Assembly: GCF_017163935.1 (NCBI RefSeq)
Contig: NZ_JABVZR010000001.1
Coordinates: forward strand, 3,782,001-3,846,000
Direction of reading: 5' to 3'
DNA length: 64,000 nt
From: Novosphingobium terrae
GTDB taxonomy: Bacteria; Pseudomonadota; Alphaproteobacteria; Sphingomonadales; Sphingomonadaceae
Shown here one piece after another: positions 1 through 8,066 of this stretch (positions are counted from its first letter, which is position 1; each line of letters starts with the position of its first letter). The notes under the pieces are model-generated. The model saw only the letters and a program-made list of their open reading frames with translations, was not told where the DNA came from and did no database searches. A program made the translations under genes and the position numbers.

Positions 1-1
1 G

Positions 2-883
2 GAGAGCTTCACCCTGATGGCGGGCCTGGCCGCCGTGACCGAGCGGATCAAGATTTTCGCCACCTGCCCCACCCTCATCATCCCGCCCGCCTTTGCCGCG
101 CGCATGTGCAATACGGTGGATTCGATCAGCCATGGCCGCTTCGGGCTGAACCTGATCACCGGCTGGCAGCCCCCCGAATACACGCAAATGGGCCTGTGGC
201 CGGGCGAGGAGCACTTCCGCAGCCGCTACAAGGTGCTGGATGAATATGCCCGCATCCTGCGCGAACTCTGGGAAACCGGCGTCAGCGATTTCAAGGGCCA
301 GTATTACCAGATGGACGACTGCCGCGTGCTTCCCCAGCCGCAGGCCGAGATGAAGATCATCTGCGCGGGATCGTCAGACGAAGGCCTCGCCTTTTCCGCG
401 CAATGGGCGGATTACGCCTTCTGCCTCGGCAAGGGCGTCAACACGCCCACCGCCTTCGCCTTCAACAATGAACGCCTCGCGAAGGCGCTGGAGAAAACCG
501 GGCGCGATGTGCAGATCTTCGTGCTGATGATGGTGATCGCCGCCGAAACCGACGAGGAAGCCCACGCCAAATGGCAGAGCTATAACGCCGGTGTCGATGT
601 GGATGCGATCGGCTGGCTGGCCGAGCAGGGCGCCAAGGATACGGTGAACAAGGACACCAATGTCCGCCAGCTCGCCGCGCCCGAGGGGGCGGTGAACATC
701 AATATGGGCACACTGGTGGGGTCCTATGAATCCGTGGCGCGGATGCTGGACGAAATGGCGCAGGTGCCCAACACCGGCGGAGTTCTGCTGACCTTCGATG
801 ATTTCGTGGAAGGTGTGGAGGCCTTCGGAACGCGCATCCAGCCTTTGATGAAGAGCAGGCAGCACGTTCAGGTGGAAGCATAA
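2..883 (+). CDS. rutA: Pyrimidine monooxygenase RutA, 3' part (5' end outside window)
   Basis: RutA is a flavin-dependent monooxygenase of the LLM (bacterial luciferase-like) class that opens the uracil ring in the Rut pyrimidine-degradation pathway. The reading frame is already open at base 2 and gives [19 protein letters not shown], which matches the interior of RutA, so roughly the first 70 residues lie left of the window. Visible family stretches include [52 protein letters not shown] and [20 protein letters not shown]. These match my recollection of E. coli RutA closely and separate it from SsuD or NtaA relatives. The stop is at 881-883. Ten bases later comes the first dual-hairpin repeat, which probably ends the transcript. 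The other rut genes are presumably upstream, outside the window. Confidence 0.93.
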   Translation, partial: ESFTLMAGLAAVTERIKIFATCPTLIIPPAFAARMCNTVDSISHGRFGLNLITGWQPPEYTQMGLWPGEEHFRSRYKVLDEYARILRELWETGVSDFKGQYYQMDDCRVLPQPQAEMKIICAGSSDEGLAFSAQWADYAFCLGKGVNTPTAFAFNNERLAKALEKTGRDVQIFVLMMVIAAETDEEAHAKWQSYNAGVDVDAIGWLAEQGAKDTVNKDTNVRQLAAPEGAVNINMGTLVGSYESVARMLDEMAQVPNTGGVLLTFDDFVEGVEAFGTRIQPLMKSRQHVQVEA

Positions 884-893
884 AAGAGAGAAT

Positions 894-1128
894 GCGAGGG
901 TCATAACCCTCGCGCTCCCTTTAATGTCTACGTCGCGCATCCGGTTCGGCCTTGCGCCCAGATTGCCGCGCCGCAGGCTTTAGGATCGCCAGCGCAGCCT
1001 GTCATTCAGAGGATAACCTGCCTGCGGCGCTTTGCCCTGCACAGGTGGAGAGCCGGAGCACGCCGTTTCGGAGCCACTACCCTGGCGTCGGAAGACGTTC
1101 TGGGAGCGCGAGGGGGTAACCCCCTCGC
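894..1128 (+). repeat. Dual-hairpin intergenic repeat, copy 1
   Basis: A 235-bp element between convergent rutA and the aldehyde dehydrogenase. The left terminal hairpin (894-913) has arms GCGAGGGT/ACCCTCGC. The right one (1108-1128) has arms GCGAGGGGG/CCCCCTCGC around a 3-nt loop. Each hairpin is followed on the inside by GCTCCC (or its complement). The left (A) end continues with GTCTACGTCGCGC and CGGTTCGG; the right (B) end carries GGAAGACGTTCTGGGAGC. Internally there is an inverted CGCCGCAGG / CCTGCGGCG pair. Five further copies lie in this window. The A end starts 10 nt after the rutA stop, so the hairpins may serve as a bidirectional terminator. No protein-coding function is supported. 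Confidence 0.9.
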
Positions 1129-1152
1129 ATTACCCTTCTTCAACCTCTTAAA

Positions 1153-2565
1153 TTACCGAACCAGCATGGCCTCCAGCTGAGCCAGCTTCTCCGTATAAGG
1201 CGCGCGAAGCTTGCCCAGCCCGTCCCCGCCCTGCACCGCCACCGCGCGCGCGTGGCTGAAGCGGCGGAACCCATGGATGCCATGATAGGCCCCCATGCCC
1301 GAGGCACCCACGCCACCAAAGGGCAGCCCCTCGATCCCGACGTGAGTCATCACATCCTCGAACACCAGCGCCCCGCTGGTGGTACGCGCGGCGAAGGACT
1401 GGCGCGCCGCTTCGTCCGCACCGAAGTAATAGGCCGCCAGCGGGCGCGGGCCCGCGTTGATATGGGCCACGGCGGCATCCACGTCATCCACGCCCATCAG
1501 GGGCAGGATGGGTCCGAAGATTTCCTCGCGCATCACCTGCATGGCGGGGGTGACATCGGTGAGGATGACAGGCGCGATCTTGCGGGTGGCGGGATCGTGC
1601 GGCGGCTCGCCCAGGGGCGTGAGCGGGATCGGCGTCGCGCCCTTGGCCAGGGCGTCGGCGATCAGCTCCAGCAGGCGATCGTAATGACGCTGGCTGATGA
1701 TCGCGGTGTAATCGGGGTTGCCCTGAATGGCGGGCCAGCTGGCGGCCACGGCATCGCGCGCGCCATCCACAAAGGCGGCTTCCTGACCGCGCGTCGCCAG
1801 CACGTAATCGGGGGCGAGGCAGATCTGCCCGGCGTTGAAGGTCTTCACCGCCATCACGCGCTGAGCCGCGCGCCCGGCATCGGCGTCCGGAGCGATCACG
1901 ACCGGGCTCTTGCCGCCCAGCTCCAGCGTGACGGGTACCAGATTCTCCGCAGCCGCACGCATCACCTGCTTGCCGACCGTGGTGCTGCCGGTGAAAATCA
2001 GATGATCGAGCGGCAGGCGCGAAAAGGCCTCGCCCACCGTGGCATCGCCCAGAATCACGCCCAGCTCATGCGGGGCGAAATAGCGGCCCGCCAGCTCGGC
2101 CAGCAGCTCGCTGGTGCGCGGGGTCAGTTCGGAAGGCTTGATCAGCGCGGTGTTGCCCGCGGCAAAGACCCCGGCCAGCGGCGAAAACGCCAGATTCACC
2201 GGGAAATTCCAGGGGCTGATGATCCCCACCACGCCCAGCGGCTGATAGTCGATCCTTGCGCTGATCGCGCCATCGGGGGTTTCCACCGACTCGCTCTGCA
2301 TCCATGCGGCGACATGCTCGGCGGCATAGGAGAGCGAGCGCACGCTGCTGCCCACATCGGCGGCCAGCGACTGGAAGCGGCTGCGCGTGCCGAAATCGGC
2401 GTTGATGGCGCCGGCCAGCGCCTCCCCATTGTCCAGCAGCAGGGCCATCGCCCGGCCCAGCCGATCGCGCCGCAGGCCCGCATCGGCGGGGCCGGAGGCG
2501 AGCTGGGCGCGTTGCATCGAACGGACGATCGCGGTCATTTCGACCGTGGCGTCGAAAGGGGTCAT
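1153..2565 (-). CDS. Coniferyl aldehyde dehydrogenase-like NAD(P)-dependent aldehyde dehydrogenase
   Basis: A 470-residue cytosolic aldehyde dehydrogenase that oxidises an aldehyde to the acid with NAD(P)+. Seen in the sequence: the SPWN motif (Asn about residue 120), FTGSTTVGK in the cofactor fold (about 191-199), the general-base motif LELGGKSP (Glu about 215), the catalytic Cys about 249 in NAGQICLAP, and EEIFGPILP near the C-terminus. The short length, the lack of an N-terminal extension and the LPFGGVGASGMGAYHG stretch fit the coniferyl aldehyde dehydrogenase (CalB) branch, so an aromatic substrate from lignin-type compounds is likely but not proven. It is transcribed divergently from a LysR gene, its probable regulator. 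The leader (2566-2800) holds a strong hairpin and a G12 tract, listed separately. Confidence 0.85.
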   Translation of the reverse strand: MTPFDATVEMTAIVRSMQRAQLASGPADAGLRRDRLGRAMALLLDNGEALAGAINADFGTRSRFQSLAADVGSSVRSLSYAAEHVAAWMQSESVETPDGAISARIDYQPLGVVGIISPWNFPVNLAFSPLAGVFAAGNTALIKPSELTPRTSELLAELAGRYFAPHELGVILGDATVGEAFSRLPLDHLIFTGSTTVGKQVMRAAAENLVPVTLELGGKSPVVIAPDADAGRAAQRVMAVKTFNAGQICLAPDYVLATRGQEAAFVDGARDAVAASWPAIQGNPDYTAIISQRHYDRLLELIADALAKGATPIPLTPLGEPPHDPATRKIAPVILTDVTPAMQVMREEIFGPILPLMGVDDVDAAVAHINAGPRPLAAYYFGADEAARQSFAARTTSGALVFEDVMTHVGIEGLPFGGVGASGMGAYHGIHGFRRFSHARAVAVQGGDGLGKLRAPYTEKLAQLEAMLVR

Positions 2566-2602
2566 CTGTCGCTCATGGTTGGATCATGACTGAAAGGGAA
2601 GA

Positions 2603-2652
2603 GCGGCGAGGCATCGCTTCGGGGGTGGGGGGGAAATGCGATGCCTCGCCGC
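2603..2652. promoter_or_regulatory. 15-bp perfect inverted repeat in the aldehyde dehydrogenase leader
   Basis: Arms GCGGCGAGGCATCGC (2603-2617) and GCGATGCCTCGCCGC (2638-2652) are perfectly complementary, with a 20-nt G-rich spacer on the + strand (G5, T, G7). It lies about 40 nt upstream of the aldehyde dehydrogenase start, so a leader transcript would fold into a 15-bp stem with a C-rich loop. It could be an RNA structure affecting expression or a dyad operator. The sequence shows only the dyad. Confidence 0.7.
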
Positions 2653-2671
2653 CATGCAGACTGCGGATCGT

Positions 2672-2683
2672 GGGGGGGGGGGG
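2672..2683. repeat. G12 homopolymer in divergent promoter region
   Basis: Twelve consecutive G residues lie between the aldehyde dehydrogenase (start 2565, minus strand) and the LysR gene (start 2801). Long G tracts in promoters are prone to slipped-strand length change, so this is a candidate for phase-variable spacing. It could equally be an ordinary hypervariable or sequencing-uncertain homopolymer. Confidence 0.8.
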
Positions 2684-2775
2684 ATGATCCGGCAGTCCGA
2701 CAGGGGAATATTTCGTCTGGCACCGTCTATAGCGCCCCGAGCCGAGTCTGGCCCACAAGCAGGCTGGCGGTGATC

Positions 2776-2791
2776 CATAAAATAATTTATG
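2776..2791. promoter_or_regulatory. AT-rich inverted repeat just before the LysR gene, possible operator
   Basis: CATAAA (2776-2781), 4-nt spacer ATAA, TTTATG (2786-2791). This AT-rich dyad stands out in a GC-rich intergenic region and lies 10 bp before the preferred LysR start. It may be an autoregulatory LysR-type site controlling both divergent genes. The binding protein is inferred from position only. Confidence 0.45.
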
Positions 2792-2800
2792 AGACGCCCT

Positions 2801-3733
2801 ATGTCTCTCCAGCGCCTGCGCACCTTTATCGAGGTCTATCGCCAAAGGTCGATCAGCGCCGCCGCGCGCAGCCTTGATCTGACCCAGCCGGCGGTCTCCC
2901 AGCATATCGCCGGGCTGGAATCCTCCATCGGGCGCCAGCTGTTCGAGCGGCAGGTGAAAGGCGTCACGCCCACCGCCGCCGCCGATGAACTCGCCGCCGA
3001 CATCGGTGACCGGCTCGATGTGGCCGAAGCCGCGCTGTCCGCCGCGCGCGCCCGCTCCAACGATATGGTCGGGGCGATCCAGATCGTGGGCAATGCCGAT
3101 TTCATGGCCGAGGTGGTCACGCCCCAGCTGATCCCCCTGCTGCGCTCCGGCATCCGCGTGCGCCTGCAGACCGGCGCGCTGGATCTAGTGATCCACAACC
3201 TTGTCGAGGGCCATGCCGACCTCGGCATCTCCGCCTTCCCCGTCAACGACCGCCGCCTGCGCACCGACGCCTTCCGCGACGAACCGGTCATGGCGGTGGC
3301 CTCCCCCGAAGTCGCCGCACGCCTCAACGCCGCGCCCGACCTTTCCGCCGCGCTGGCCGAGGAACCGGTGCTGGCCTACAACCTGGAACAGCCGCTGGTG
3401 GACGCCTGGCTGAGGCACAACAACCTCTCCACCGGCCCGGTCAGCCCGGCGCTCTCCGGGCAGGACATGCGCGCCCTGCGCCGCCTGCTCACCGAGGGTT
3501 TCGGCTGGGCGATCCTGCCCAACTACCTCTGCCAGCCCCGCATCGCCCGCGGCGAACTGGCGGAGATCAAGGCCCCCGTGGGCCCCGTGCATTACACCTA
3601 CCACCTGATCTGGGCGCCTACCGCGCTGCGTCACCCGCGCGTCGCTCACGCCCGTCAGACCCTGCTGTGGAGCCTGCGCGCCACCGCGCCGCTGCTCTCC
3701 GCCCCCGTTCTCTCCGAAAGCCCGCTTGCATGA
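2801..3733 (+). CDS. LysR-family transcriptional regulator
   Basis: A DNA-binding regulator of about 310 residues. The N-terminal winged helix-turn-helix is typical of LysR proteins: MSLQRLRTFIEVYRQRS, then SISAAARSLDLTQPAVSQHI with the recognition helix and the FERQ stretch. A co-inducer (type 2 periplasmic-binding fold) domain follows from about residue 90, ending in a GFGWAILPNYL segment. The ATG at 2801 gives the canonical N-terminus. An in-frame ATG at 2789 would add four residues and start inside the AT-rich dyad. The gene diverges from the aldehyde dehydrogenase, its probable target, and its stop overlaps the truncated haemoglobin start (ATGA at 3730-3733), so the two are probably translated together. 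Confidence 0.88.
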   Translation: MSLQRLRTFIEVYRQRSISAAARSLDLTQPAVSQHIAGLESSIGRQLFERQVKGVTPTAAADELAADIGDRLDVAEAALSAARARSNDMVGAIQIVGNADFMAEVVTPQLIPLLRSGIRVRLQTGALDLVIHNLVEGHADLGISAFPVNDRRLRTDAFRDEPVMAVASPEVAARLNAAPDLSAALAEEPVLAYNLEQPLVDAWLRHNNLSTGPVSPALSGQDMRALRRLLTEGFGWAILPNYLCQPRIARGELAEIKAPVGPVHYTYHLIWAPTALRHPRVAHARQTLLWSLRATAPLLSAPVLSESPLA

Positions 3734-4119
3734 GTTCCGAAGCCACACTGTATGATGCCGTCGGCGGCGCGCCCGCCATTTCCGCGCTGGTCGACCGCTT
3801 TTACGCCAATATGGATCTGTGGCCCGAGGCTCAGGCGATCCGCGTGATGCATCCAGCGGACCTCTCGCACACGGCGCAGGTGTTCAAGGATTACCTCTCG
3901 GAATGGCTGGGCGGACCGGCGCTGTACTCGCCGGTGAAGGGCCACCCCCGGCTGCGCATGCGCCATATGCAGGCGCCCATCGCTTCGGCCGAGCGGGATG
4001 CGTGGCTGGCCTGCATGAAGGAGGCTCTGGATGCCGTGGTGGTTGATCGCACGGCGCGGATGCAGGTTTATGGAAACATGGAAAAGCTGGCGGACTGGAT
4101 GAGGAACAAGGACGATTAA
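3730..4119 (+). CDS. Group II truncated haemoglobin (2/2 globin)
   Basis: A 129-residue haem protein of the truncated globin family, group II (GlbO-like), which binds O2/NO and is usually linked to oxygen or nitrosative stress handling. Family marks seen: the N-terminal LYDAVGG, the B-helix Phe24-Tyr25 pair (FYANM), the GHPRLRMRH segment with likely proximal His79, and the Trp92 of ERDAWL at the G8 position that marks group II. The length is normal. The start overlaps the stop of the LysR gene by 4 nt, so the globin appears translationally coupled to a regulator. Nine bases after its stop the second copy of the dual-hairpin repeat begins. Confidence 0.87.
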   Translation: MSSEATLYDAVGGAPAISALVDRFYANMDLWPEAQAIRVMHPADLSHTAQVFKDYLSEWLGGPALYSPVKGHPRLRMRHMQAPIASAERDAWLACMKEALDAVVVDRTARMQVYGNMEKLADWMRNKDD

Positions 4120-4128
4120 AGGAGAGAT

Positions 4129-4364
4129 GCGAGGGTGTTACACCCTCGCGCTCCCGGGTTTGTCTACGTTGCGCATCGGGTTCGGCGTTACGCCCGGTTT
4201 GCTGTGCCGCAGGCTTGAAAATCGCACGCATAGCCCATCGATCATGAATTTGGCTGCCTGCGGCGCCTTGGGTGGCGCAGGTGGAGAGGTAAGGCGCATC
4301 ATTGCGGCTTCCCTGCCGTCTCGCGGGGAGACGTTCCGGGAGCGCGAGGGGATAATCCCCTCGC
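4129..4364 (+). repeat. Dual-hairpin intergenic repeat, copy 2
   Basis: A 236-bp element. The left hairpin 4129-4149 has arms GCGAGGGTG/CACCCTCGC and loop TTA. The right hairpin 4344-4364 has arms GCGAGGGGA/TCCCCTCGC and loop TAA. Inside come GCTCCC, then GTCTACGTTGCGCATCGGG, GCCGCAGGCTT, GCCTGCGGCGC and GTGGAGAG, with GAGACGTTCCGGGAGC next to the right hairpin. It starts 9 nt after the truncated haemoglobin stop and lies between two genes of the same direction. An apparent reading frame through it (beginning MRGCYTLALPGLSTL) is a by-product of the repeat, because related peptides recur from other copies. Confidence 0.9.
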
Positions 4365-4509
4365 ATCTTCTCTTTTCTTCCCAACCCTTCCCTGTCCCAA
4401 ATCCCGACACACTCAGCAAAACGCCCCTTCCCCCGCCAACAAGATATCTTTACGGAGGCAAACTTGTGCTTGCCGCGCAAGCTAGGCCGATCGCGCCGAA
4501 GGGGAACTG
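4365..4509 (+). promoter_or_regulatory. Leader region of the nucleoside transporter gene
   Basis: A non-coding stretch between repeat copy 2 and the CNT transporter. It holds a 10-bp palindrome AAGATATCTT (4441-4450) and a small hairpin GCTTGC-CGC-GCAAGC (4468-4482). An AAGGGGA ribosome-binding site (4499-4505) lies a few bases before the ATG at 4510. No clear sigma-70 promoter was recognised by eye. Confidence 0.4.
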
Positions 4510-5748
4510 ATGCATATTGTTTTGAGCCTGGCCGGAATCGCGTTGATTCTGGGCGTTGCCTTTGCCCTGTCGAGCGACCGGCGCGCCATCCGCCCCCGTG
4601 TTGTGGGTGCGGCTTTCGGGCTTCAGGCTGGCGTGGCCGCGCTGGTGCTGTACTTCCCTGAAGGCAATTATGCCCTGCAGATGGTCGCGGGCGGCGTCTC
4701 CAACCTGCTGGGTTATGCCCATGCCGGGATCGAGCTGCTTTTCGGCCCGCTGGCCGCGCCGGACGTTGGCGGCAAGAGCTTCGCCATCTCCAGCCTGCCG
4801 GTGATCATCTTCTTCGCGGCGCTGATTTCGGTGCTGTATTACATCGGCGTGATGCCGCTGGTGATCCGCTGGATCGGCGGCGGGCTTGAGAAGATCACGG
4901 GCATTTCCAGGCTGGAATCGCTCTGCGCGGCCTCCAACATCTTTCTGGGCCAGTCCGAAGCGCCGCTGGTCATCAAGCCCTATCTGGCGGGGCTGAAGCC
5001 CAGCCAGCTCTTCTGCGTGATGACCGTCGGCATGGCCGGCGTGGCGGGCACCATTCTGGCCGCCTATGCCGGGCTCGGCATCCGCATCGACTATCTGGTG
5101 GCGGCCAGCTTCATGTCGGCCCCGGGCGGCATCTGCATGGCCAAGCTGCTGATGCCCGATCCGAAAAACCAGCCCCTCGACACCGACGAAACCGTCACCC
5201 CGCTGCCCGGTGAGGGCCATGACGAAAAGCCCGCCAACATCATCATGGCCGCCAGCGAGGGCGCCCAGACCGGCGTGCGCCTTGCCGTCGCCGTGGGCGC
5301 CATGGTGCTGGCCTTCGTGGCGCTGGTGGCGCTGGCCAATGGCATCATGGGCTGGTTTGGTCACTTCTTCGGCTATCCTGATCTCTCGTTCCAGAAGCTG
5401 CTGGGCTATGTTTTCGCAGGGATTTTCTACCTGCTGGGCGCCCCCGACTGGACCGAGGCCATGCGCGCGGGCGGCATGTTCGGCACCAAGATCGTACTCA
5501 ACGAATTCGTCGCCTTCATCGATCTGGGCCACGCCACGGACCTCTCCAAGCAGACCGTTGCGCTGGTGACCTTTGCGCTGTGCGGCTTTGCCAACTTCTC
5601 CTCCATCGCCATCCAGATGGCGGTGACGGGCAGCCTGGCCCCCAACCAGCGCGCGCTGATTGCCAAATTCGGCCTGAAGGCCCTGCTGGCGGGCAGCCTC
5701 TCCAACCTGATGAGCGCCGCGCTGGCGGGCCTGTTCCTCTCGCTCTAA
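4510..5748 (+). CDS. Concentrative nucleoside transporter (NupC/CNT family)
   Basis: A 412-residue inner-membrane symporter that imports nucleosides with H+ or Na+. The architecture fits CNT proteins: N-terminal hydrophobic segments, a central gate region (SSLPVIIFFAALISVLYYIG), the conserved SNIFLGQSEAPLVIKPYL substrate/cation motif, and the C-terminal KIVLNEFVAFIDL and CGFANFSSIAIQ motifs. Length matches bacterial NupC-type proteins (about 400). Good ribosome-binding site AAGGGGA before the ATG. The thermonuclease-like gene follows after 4 nt, so the pair is probably co-transcribed. Pairing a nucleoside importer with a nuclease-fold protein, close to rutA, suggests nucleic acid or pyrimidine salvage; that is inference. 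Confidence 0.92.
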   Translation: MHIVLSLAGIALILGVAFALSSDRRAIRPRVVGAAFGLQAGVAALVLYFPEGNYALQMVAGGVSNLLGYAHAGIELLFGPLAAPDVGGKSFAISSLPVIIFFAALISVLYYIGVMPLVIRWIGGGLEKITGISRLESLCAASNIFLGQSEAPLVIKPYLAGLKPSQLFCVMTVGMAGVAGTILAAYAGLGIRIDYLVAASFMSAPGGICMAKLLMPDPKNQPLDTDETVTPLPGEGHDEKPANIIMAASEGAQTGVRLAVAVGAMVLAFVALVALANGIMGWFGHFFGYPDLSFQKLLGYVFAGIFYLLGAPDWTEAMRAGGMFGTKIVLNEFVAFIDLGHATDLSKQTVALVTFALCGFANFSSIAIQMAVTGSLAPNQRALIAKFGLKALLAGSLSNLMSAALAGLFLSL

Positions 5749-5752
5749 GCCG

Positions 5753-6304
5753 ATGCGCGACTGGGACGAGGATTGGGAAGCCCTCGTCCCCCGCAAGAAT
5801 TTTCGCGAGAGCCGCACCGGCCATATCGCGCTGATCTTCGCCGCCGTGCTGGCGCTGATGCTGGCCATGCTGGCGGCCATCAACTGGCGCCAATGGCGCG
5901 CGGACCACACGCCGCAAGCGCTCTCCCCCGCCAAAGCCGCTCCGCATGATACGCTGCGCGCGCGGTTCGCCCTCTGCCGCCATAAGCGCTTCAATTGCGT
6001 GGTGGATGGCGACACCATCTGGTTTCAGGGCGAGAAAATCCGCGTCGCCGACATCAACGCACCCGAAGTCTCCGAGCCCCAATGCGATTATGAGCAGGAG
6101 CTGGGCGAAAAAGCCACCGACCGGCTGGTGCTGCTGCTGAACGCCGGGCCCTTTTCCCTGACGCCGCCTGCGGACCGGGATACCGATGTTTATGGCCGCA
6201 AGCTGCGGGTGATTTCACGCGGCGGGCAATCTTTGGGGGCCGTGCTGGTCAGCGAAGGGCTGGCCGAGACATGGACAGGGCATCGACGGGATTGGTGTCA
6301 TTGA
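5753..6304 (+). CDS. Membrane-anchored thermonuclease (SNase-like) family protein
   Basis: A 183-residue protein with a short cytosolic N-terminus, one membrane segment (about residues 25-45: IALIFAAVLALMLAMLAAI) and an outward-facing staphylococcal nuclease-like OB-fold domain (about 75-183). Family motifs seen: VVDGDTIWFQGEKIRVADINAPE, RDTDVYGRKLRVI and GLAETWTGHRRDW. It would cleave nucleic acids in the periplasm if active; several bacterial members are poorly characterised. It begins 4 nt after the nucleoside transporter stop, so the two likely form an operon that degrades and takes up nucleic acid products. Repeat copy 3 follows 21 nt after the stop. Confidence 0.85.
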   Translation: MRDWDEDWEALVPRKNFRESRTGHIALIFAAVLALMLAMLAAINWRQWRADHTPQALSPAKAAPHDTLRARFALCRHKRFNCVVDGDTIWFQGEKIRVADINAPEVSEPQCDYEQELGEKATDRLVLLLNAGPFSLTPPADRDTDVYGRKLRVISRGGQSLGAVLVSEGLAETWTGHRRDWCH

Positions 6305-6325
6305 AGGGGTTTGAAGAAGGATAAT

Positions 6326-6551
6326 GCGAGGGCCATCGCCCTCGCGCTCCCTTTAATGTCTACGTTGCGCTTCGGGTTCGGCCACAGAGCAACGTCGCAG
6401 CGCCGCAGGCAGGAACGATAGTACCACGCTAACAGATTAAGAGCCTGCGGCGCCTTAGGTCGCGCTGGCGGAGAGTTGAAGCGCTACAATCGGGCGCCAC
6501 TGCCCATGAGCCGGAAGATGTCATGGGAGCGCGAGGGGGTAACCCCCTCGC
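6326..6551 (+). repeat. Dual-hairpin intergenic repeat, copy 3
   Basis: A 226-bp element between convergent genes. The left hairpin 6326-6345 has arms GCGAGGGC/GCCCTCGC; the right hairpin 6531-6551 has arms GCGAGGGGG/CCCCCTCGC. The A end shows GCTCCC, TTTAAT, GTCTACGTTGCGC and GGGTTCGGC; the B end shows GGAAGATGTCATGGGAGC. The A end faces the 3' end of the thermonuclease-like gene, 21 nt after its stop. Confidence 0.9.
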
Positions 6552-6572
6552 ATCTTACTTCCTTGAAACTCC

Positions 6573-7913
6573 TTACAGACTCCAATCCGCAGCCTGCCCG
6601 AACACGCCCTTCAGATCCGCCAGAGTCCCGCCCTTCTTCAACAGCGAGCGGAAATGCCCCGGCCCCAGCGCCAGATATTCGCGGTGCGGCACGGCCAGCA
6701 CCACCATATCGTATTTCCGCTTGAAGGCGTCTTCCACCAGCGGGATGCCATACTCCTCGACAGCCTCGTGAGCATCGGCATGGGCGTCATGCACCGTCAC
6801 GCCATGGCCGAGCCGCCCCAGCGCGGAGACCAGATCGGCCACCTTGGAGTTGCGCAGATCGGGGATGTTTTCCTTGAAGGTCAGCCCCAGCATCAACACG
6901 TTGCCGGGCTTGCTCTTGCGCGCGGTGTGCAGCTCTTTGGCCACCCAGCCAGCCATGCTGTCATTGATCCCGCGCCCTGAGAGGATCACGCGCGGGTCCA
7001 GCCCCAGCTGCTCGGCGCGGTGCGAGAGATAATAGGGGTCGACGCCGATGCAGTGCCCGCCGACAAGGCCGGGGGCGAAGGGCAGGAAGTTCCACTTGGT
7101 GCGGGCGGCGGCCAGCACGTCCCAGATGGAGAGGTCCATCTTCGAGAAGATCTGCGAGATCTCGTTCATAAAGGCGATGTTGATGTCGCGCTGGGCGTTT
7201 TCGATTACCTTGGCGGCCTCGGCGGCCTTGATCGAGGCCGCGCGGAACACGCCGCCGCTGGTGATGGCACCATACAAGTGCGCCACGCGCTCCAGCACCT
7301 CGGGCGTCTGGCCGGAGACGACCTTGGTGATCTTGTCGATCGTGTGTTCGCGGTCGCCGGGGTTGATGCGCTCGGGGCTGTAGCCGAGGAAGAAGTCGCG
7401 GCCGCACACCAGCCCGGAAACCTGCTCCAGAATGGGGGCGCAGATGTCCTCGGTCACGCCGGGGTAGACGGTGCTTTCATAGACCACCACGGGCACGCGG
7501 CCCTCGGCCACGGCGGCGCCCAGCATGGCGCCGATGGTGCGGCTGGCGGCTTCCACGATGCGCAGATCGGGGCGGTTGGCGCCGTCGATGGGGGTGGGCA
7601 CGGTCACGATGTAGAAATCGGCGGGCGGGCAGACCTGCGGGTCGGCGGTCAGCGCCAGCGTGCTGGCTTCCAGACGGTCACGGTCGATTTCGCCGGTGCG
7701 GTCGTGGCCGGTGTTGAGTTCGGCGATGCGGCGGGCGTCGATGTCGAGGCCCACGGTCTCGAAGCGCCCGGCCAGCGCCACGGCCAGCGGCAGGCCGACA
7801 TAGCCCAGCCCCACCACCACCACGCGCTGCGCCAGAGCAAAGCCACCGCCTTGGGGCAAGGCCGCGCCTTGGCCAACAGGGACGGCGCTGCTCTGGGCAA
7901 GATCGGGATACAT
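6573..7913 (-). CDS. Nucleotide sugar dehydrogenase (UDP-HexNAc C6-dehydrogenase, TviB/WbpO-like)
   Basis: A 446-residue NAD-dependent enzyme that oxidises C6 of a UDP-N-acetylhexosamine to the uronic acid, giving for example UDP-GlcNAcA or UDP-GalNAcA. Seen: the N-terminal Rossmann motif VVVVGLGYVGLPLAVALA, YSPERINPGD, the Lys/Asn segment VIENAQRDINIAF, the catalytic-Cys motif VGGHCIGVDPYYL, and a C-terminal dehydrogenase domain (GLTFKENIPDLRNSK). The ATG at 7913 is preferred because upstream residues do not resemble the family and this start leaves room for the divergent promoter. It supplies an acidic sugar to the polysaccharide locus and diverges from wecB. The exact HexNAc substrate cannot be read from sequence alone. 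Confidence 0.88.
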   Translation of the reverse strand: MYPDLAQSSAVPVGQGAALPQGGGFALAQRVVVVGLGYVGLPLAVALAGRFETVGLDIDARRIAELNTGHDRTGEIDRDRLEASTLALTADPQVCPPADFYIVTVPTPIDGANRPDLRIVEAASRTIGAMLGAAVAEGRVPVVVYESTVYPGVTEDICAPILEQVSGLVCGRDFFLGYSPERINPGDREHTIDKITKVVSGQTPEVLERVAHLYGAITSGGVFRAASIKAAEAAKVIENAQRDINIAFMNEISQIFSKMDLSIWDVLAAARTKWNFLPFAPGLVGGHCIGVDPYYLSHRAEQLGLDPRVILSGRGINDSMAGWVAKELHTARKSKPGNVLMLGLTFKENIPDLRNSKVADLVSALGRLGHGVTVHDAHADAHEAVEEYGIPLVEDAFKRKYDMVVLAVPHREYLALGPGHFRSLLKKGGTLADLKGVFGQAADWSL

Positions 7914-7986
7914 CGACGTCAAGGCTGGCCCCCTCTGGTGGCGGATGGGCGCCGCGCAGGGCTCCCATGGAATCGGCGTGCTGTTT

Positions 7987-8000
7987 AGAGCTAAAGCTCT
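7987..8000. promoter_or_regulatory. Inverted repeat between the divergent dehydrogenase and wecB
   Basis: AGAGCT-AA-AGCTCT forms a perfect 6-bp-arm dyad in the 153-bp divergent intergenic region of two sugar-nucleotide genes, a natural place for a shared operator. No matching regulator is recognised in the window. Confidence 0.35.
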
Positions 8001-8066
8001 TATGCCGTGGTTAACACCTGCGATTCTAGATAGATCGTGCAATCAGACCGCCAGTGGACTTATTTC

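Noticed and set aside
4127..4510. Small protein starting MRGCYTLALPGLSTL
   Set aside because: Translation of the dual-hairpin repeat; similar peptides arise from copies at 24391-24654 and 41116-41403. No ribosome-binding site or coding signature.
8037..8066. Extended N-terminus of WecB
   Set aside because: Ten residues without family similarity; the ATG at 8067 gives the normal start.
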